64,000 nucleotides of DNA, from assembly GCF_000517065.1 (NCBI RefSeq), contig NZ_KI912105.1, forward strand, positions 2,742,436 to 2,806,435, written 5' to 3'. The position numbers were made by a program, and so were the translations under genes. This document shows, piece by piece, positions 62,238 to 64,000 of the stretch. How positions within the stretch are numbered: the first letter of the stretch is position 1; every line of letters starts with the position of its first letter. Origin of the DNA: Alkaliflexus imshenetskii DSM 15055 (lineage in GTDB: Bacteria > Bacteroidota > Bacteroidia > Bacteroidales > Marinilabiliaceae). The notes under the pieces were generated by a model. It did not search any database. It saw nothing but the letters and a program-made list of their open reading frames with translations, and was not told the DNA's origin.

Positions 62238-62949
62238 TGTATTCGAGTATTCGATTTAGTCCGACCAATACCAAATTTTGGTTTACAAAGATGGGCTTTT
62301 TTAATTTTCCGGCAAAAAAATCTGAGTCACCTCCTGTAAGAATGGTTATGTCAATGTCCCAATTATTTTTGCAGAAAGCCCTGTAGCCTTCGATTTCAAA
62401 AATCATTCCATTAATTACACCTGATGCTATAGCATGTGTTGTTTTTTTTCCGGGAAACTGATGGGGTTCGTCTTTTGTGACCAATGGCAACCTGCTGGTG
62501 AAGGTGTTCAACGCCTTGAAACGCATTGCCATGCCGGGTGAAATATCGCCTCCGGCATACTTGTTTCCTCCTAATAAAACATCGTAGGTGATGGCTGTTC
62601 CGGCATCAATCACAAAAACACTCTTTTGAGGATATAGCTGTTGAGCTCCGGCCACAGCTGCAATGCGATCTTTTCCTAATGTTTCGGGGGTGTGGTACAT
62701 ATTTGCGAAAGGCAGTGGTGTTTGGTGATCCAGAACAACTATGTTTTTCACCTTTTTTTGTATCAACCCAAGATCGAAATCGTCTGCAACGGATGAAATG
62801 ATTGCTGCCTCCGGTTGATGGGTGCCGATAAAAGTGGTGATAAACTCTTTATCGTCATTTGGGATACTGTGGACAGCCACAAGCTTGCTTTGGTCAAAAA
62901 AACCAATTTTAGTGGCGCTGTTTCCCCGATCTATTGTTAATTTGAGCAT
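62230..62949 (-). CDS. coaX: Type III pantothenate kinase
   Basis: 239 residues from ATG 62949 (MLKLTIDRGNSATKIGFF); the annotated longer frame begins with TTG and adds five residues. CoaX phosphorylates pantothenate, the first step to coenzyme A; it is an ASKHA-fold enzyme. Motifs: DRGNSATK (phosphate/ATP site, residues 7-14), GKDRIAAVAGA, FVIDAGTAITYD, GGDISPGMAMRFKALNTFTSRLPLV and TGGDSDFF. A -7 element TACTTTTG is on the minus strand at 62989-62996, 40 bases before the ATG. It leads the envelope block. Confidence 0.94.
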   Translation of the reverse strand: MLKLTIDRGNSATKIGFFDQSKLVAVHSIPNDDKEFITTFIGTHQPEAAIISSVADDFDLGLIQKKVKNIVVLDHQTPLPFANMYHTPETLGKDRIAAVAGAQQLYPQKSVFVIDAGTAITYDVLLGGNKYAGGDISPGMAMRFKALNTFTSRLPLVTKDEPHQFPGKKTTHAIASGVINGMIFEIEGYRAFCKNNWDIDITILTGGDSDFFAGKLKKPIFVNQNLVLVGLNRILEYNA

Positions 62950-63095
62950 AGATTTCGTTCCCAATCTGACTTTTTTATTGATGGTTTACAAAAGTAGTTT
63001 TTTTAATCTATTTCTGAATGAATCAGATGATTCGCTTTTAAAATTAGATGGAACATTTAGCACTCAATCCCTTTTAATATATAAAATTATCTGTA

Positions 63096-64000
63096 ATGCG
63101 TAAGGTTTTAATCGTTGAGGATGACATATTTATATCAGCAATATTCTCTTTTTTCATAAAGGATTTGGGACATCACCTTGCAGGGCGTTGTCAAACCGGG
63201 CCACGAGCGCTCGAGTTTTGTAAGGATGAGAAACCTGATGTGGTGCTCATGGATATTCACCTCGAGGGTGAAATGGATGGCATTCAAACGGCTGAACGCA
63301 TACAAAGGGATTTTGATATCCCGGTAATTTTTGTCTCTAGTGATACCAGTACAAGTGTTGTAGAGCGTGCCATTATCTCCAATTCATACGGATATCTGGT
63401 TAAGCCCGTTCAGAAAAATGAATTGGGCATTTCCATTGATTTGGCCTATTATAAGCACAAGCTGGCTGTGGAGCAAAAAAGACGGGAACAAAGCTATCGC
63501 GCTTACCTGTCTGAATCACCAATGCCTGTTATCATCATTCAGGAAGGAAGCATCCGATATCTGAACATGAATGCTCTGGATTTATTCCGTACGCATTATA
63601 TGGAAGACATCATTGGACTTCCATTGCTGAATTTTGTGGCGGATGCCAATCACATGGAGGTAGCTGATTTCATCAGCGACGATATGCCGGATGAGAAGAA
63701 GAGTTCACGCATCAATGTAACCATGAAAACGGCTCACGGCATGCCTTTTGAAGTAGCCATGATGGGTTCTGTTGTGAAGTTTTCGGGACATAAAGCTCAT
63801 CAATTGGTGCTTAACGATATCTCAATAGAGAAAAATGCCATTAAAAACTACCAGCGTCTGCGCAAGGCAATTATTGAGAGTAGTGAACCGGTTGTTATTC
63901 TCAACAATGAACTTAGCGTGGTTGAGTACAACGAGGCCTTTGAGCAGCTTGTGAAACCTTCATCTGACATGAAGCATCAGAATGTTGCCAAATGGCAACA
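63096..64000 (+). CDS. Response regulator with PAS domains, 5' part
   Basis: An open frame from ATG 63096 running off the right edge (301 codons visible). The receiver domain (1-120) is complete: acidic E8, D9, D10, phosphoacceptor D53 (VVLMDIHLEGEMDG), Ser81/Ser82 (FVSSDTST) and K103 (YLVKPVQ). From about residue 130 a PAS domain follows (AYLSESPMPVIIIQEGSIRYLNMNALDLF) and from about 250 a second (RKAIIESSEPVVILNNELSVVEYNEAFEQLV). The remaining part is outside the window and may contain a histidine kinase or other output domain. Divergent from coaX across 146 AT-rich bases. Confidence 0.9.
   Translation, partial: MRKVLIVEDDIFISAIFSFFIKDLGHHLAGRCQTGPRALEFCKDEKPDVVLMDIHLEGEMDGIQTAERIQRDFDIPVIFVSSDTSTSVVERAIISNSYGYLVKPVQKNELGISIDLAYYKHKLAVEQKRREQSYRAYLSESPMPVIIIQEGSIRYLNMNALDLFRTHYMEDIIGLPLLNFVADANHMEVADFISDDMPDEKKSSRINVTMKTAHGMPFEVAMMGSVVKFSGHKAHQLVLNDISIEKNAIKNYQRLRKAIIESSEPVVILNNELSVVEYNEAFEQLVKPSSDMKHQNVAKWQ

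Overview
The window looks like a chromosomal segment of a Bacteroidota bacterium, probably of the Bacteroidales/Marinilabiliales type. The signs are a mraZ-to-ftsZ division cluster with PASTA-type FtsI and no ddl or murB, promoters of the form TTG-N20-22-TAnnTTTG, few obvious Shine-Dalgarno sites, a glycine-lipid type acyltransferase pair, and the block coaX / beta-barrel protein / TPR protein / lptC / CNNM-CBS protein / PpiD-like foldase. Species cannot be assigned from the sequence alone. No rRNA, prophage, insertion sequence or CRISPR array was found; the only tRNA is tRNA-Lys(TTT).

Layout. 1-4.6 kb: the 3' end of hisS, then on the minus strand an ECF sigma factor with a single-span membrane protein and a Spy/CpxP-like periplasmic protein; ychF; and a 50-residue membrane miniprotein. 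4.6-13 kb: a tight minus-strand operon tamA-tamB-TPR protein-DUF3859-like protein. 13.2-15.7 kb: a two-gene AmmeMemoRadiSam system (a Memo-AMMECR1 fusion plus the radical SAM enzyme). 16-18.4 kb: tRNA-Lys and an amino-acid permease enclosed by inverted composite repeats. 18.4-25 kb: an orphan TPR histidine kinase, two paralogous small proteins (one lipoprotein, one without signal), repeated hairpins, a Pif1-like helicase, more REP-like repeats and a 212-base tract with no G on the plus strand next to tadA. 26-38.6 kb: aspS, an acyltransferase, an AhpD-like protein, a universal stress protein, a SPOR protein, purF, a serine hydrolase, a lipoamide-dehydrogenase-like protein without its redox cysteines, and the glsB/glsA-like pair.

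38.9-55.2 kb: the dcw cluster mraZ-rsmH-ftsL-ftsI-murE-mraY-murD-ftsW-murG-murC-ftsQ-ftsA-ftsZ, followed by yqeY, all on the plus strand. It makes lipid II from the muropeptide ligase steps to the flippase-side glycosyltransferase and builds the divisome. Upstream are three TGGG/TGGT boxes spaced exactly 10 bp, overlapping a predicted promoter, as expected for MraZ autoregulation. 55.2-63 kb: a minus-strand envelope block (coaX, beta-barrel protein, TPR protein, lptC, CNNM/CBS protein, PpiD-like foldase). The window ends inside a response regulator with PAS domains.

Most worth following up: the lipoamide-dehydrogenase-like protein with both active-site cysteines replaced; the TPR and DUF3859-like proteins locked into the TAM operon; the paralogous pair at 20.5-21.5 kb with a shared C-terminal tail; the repeat-flanked permease; and the strand-asymmetric, quadruplex-prone tract after tadA.
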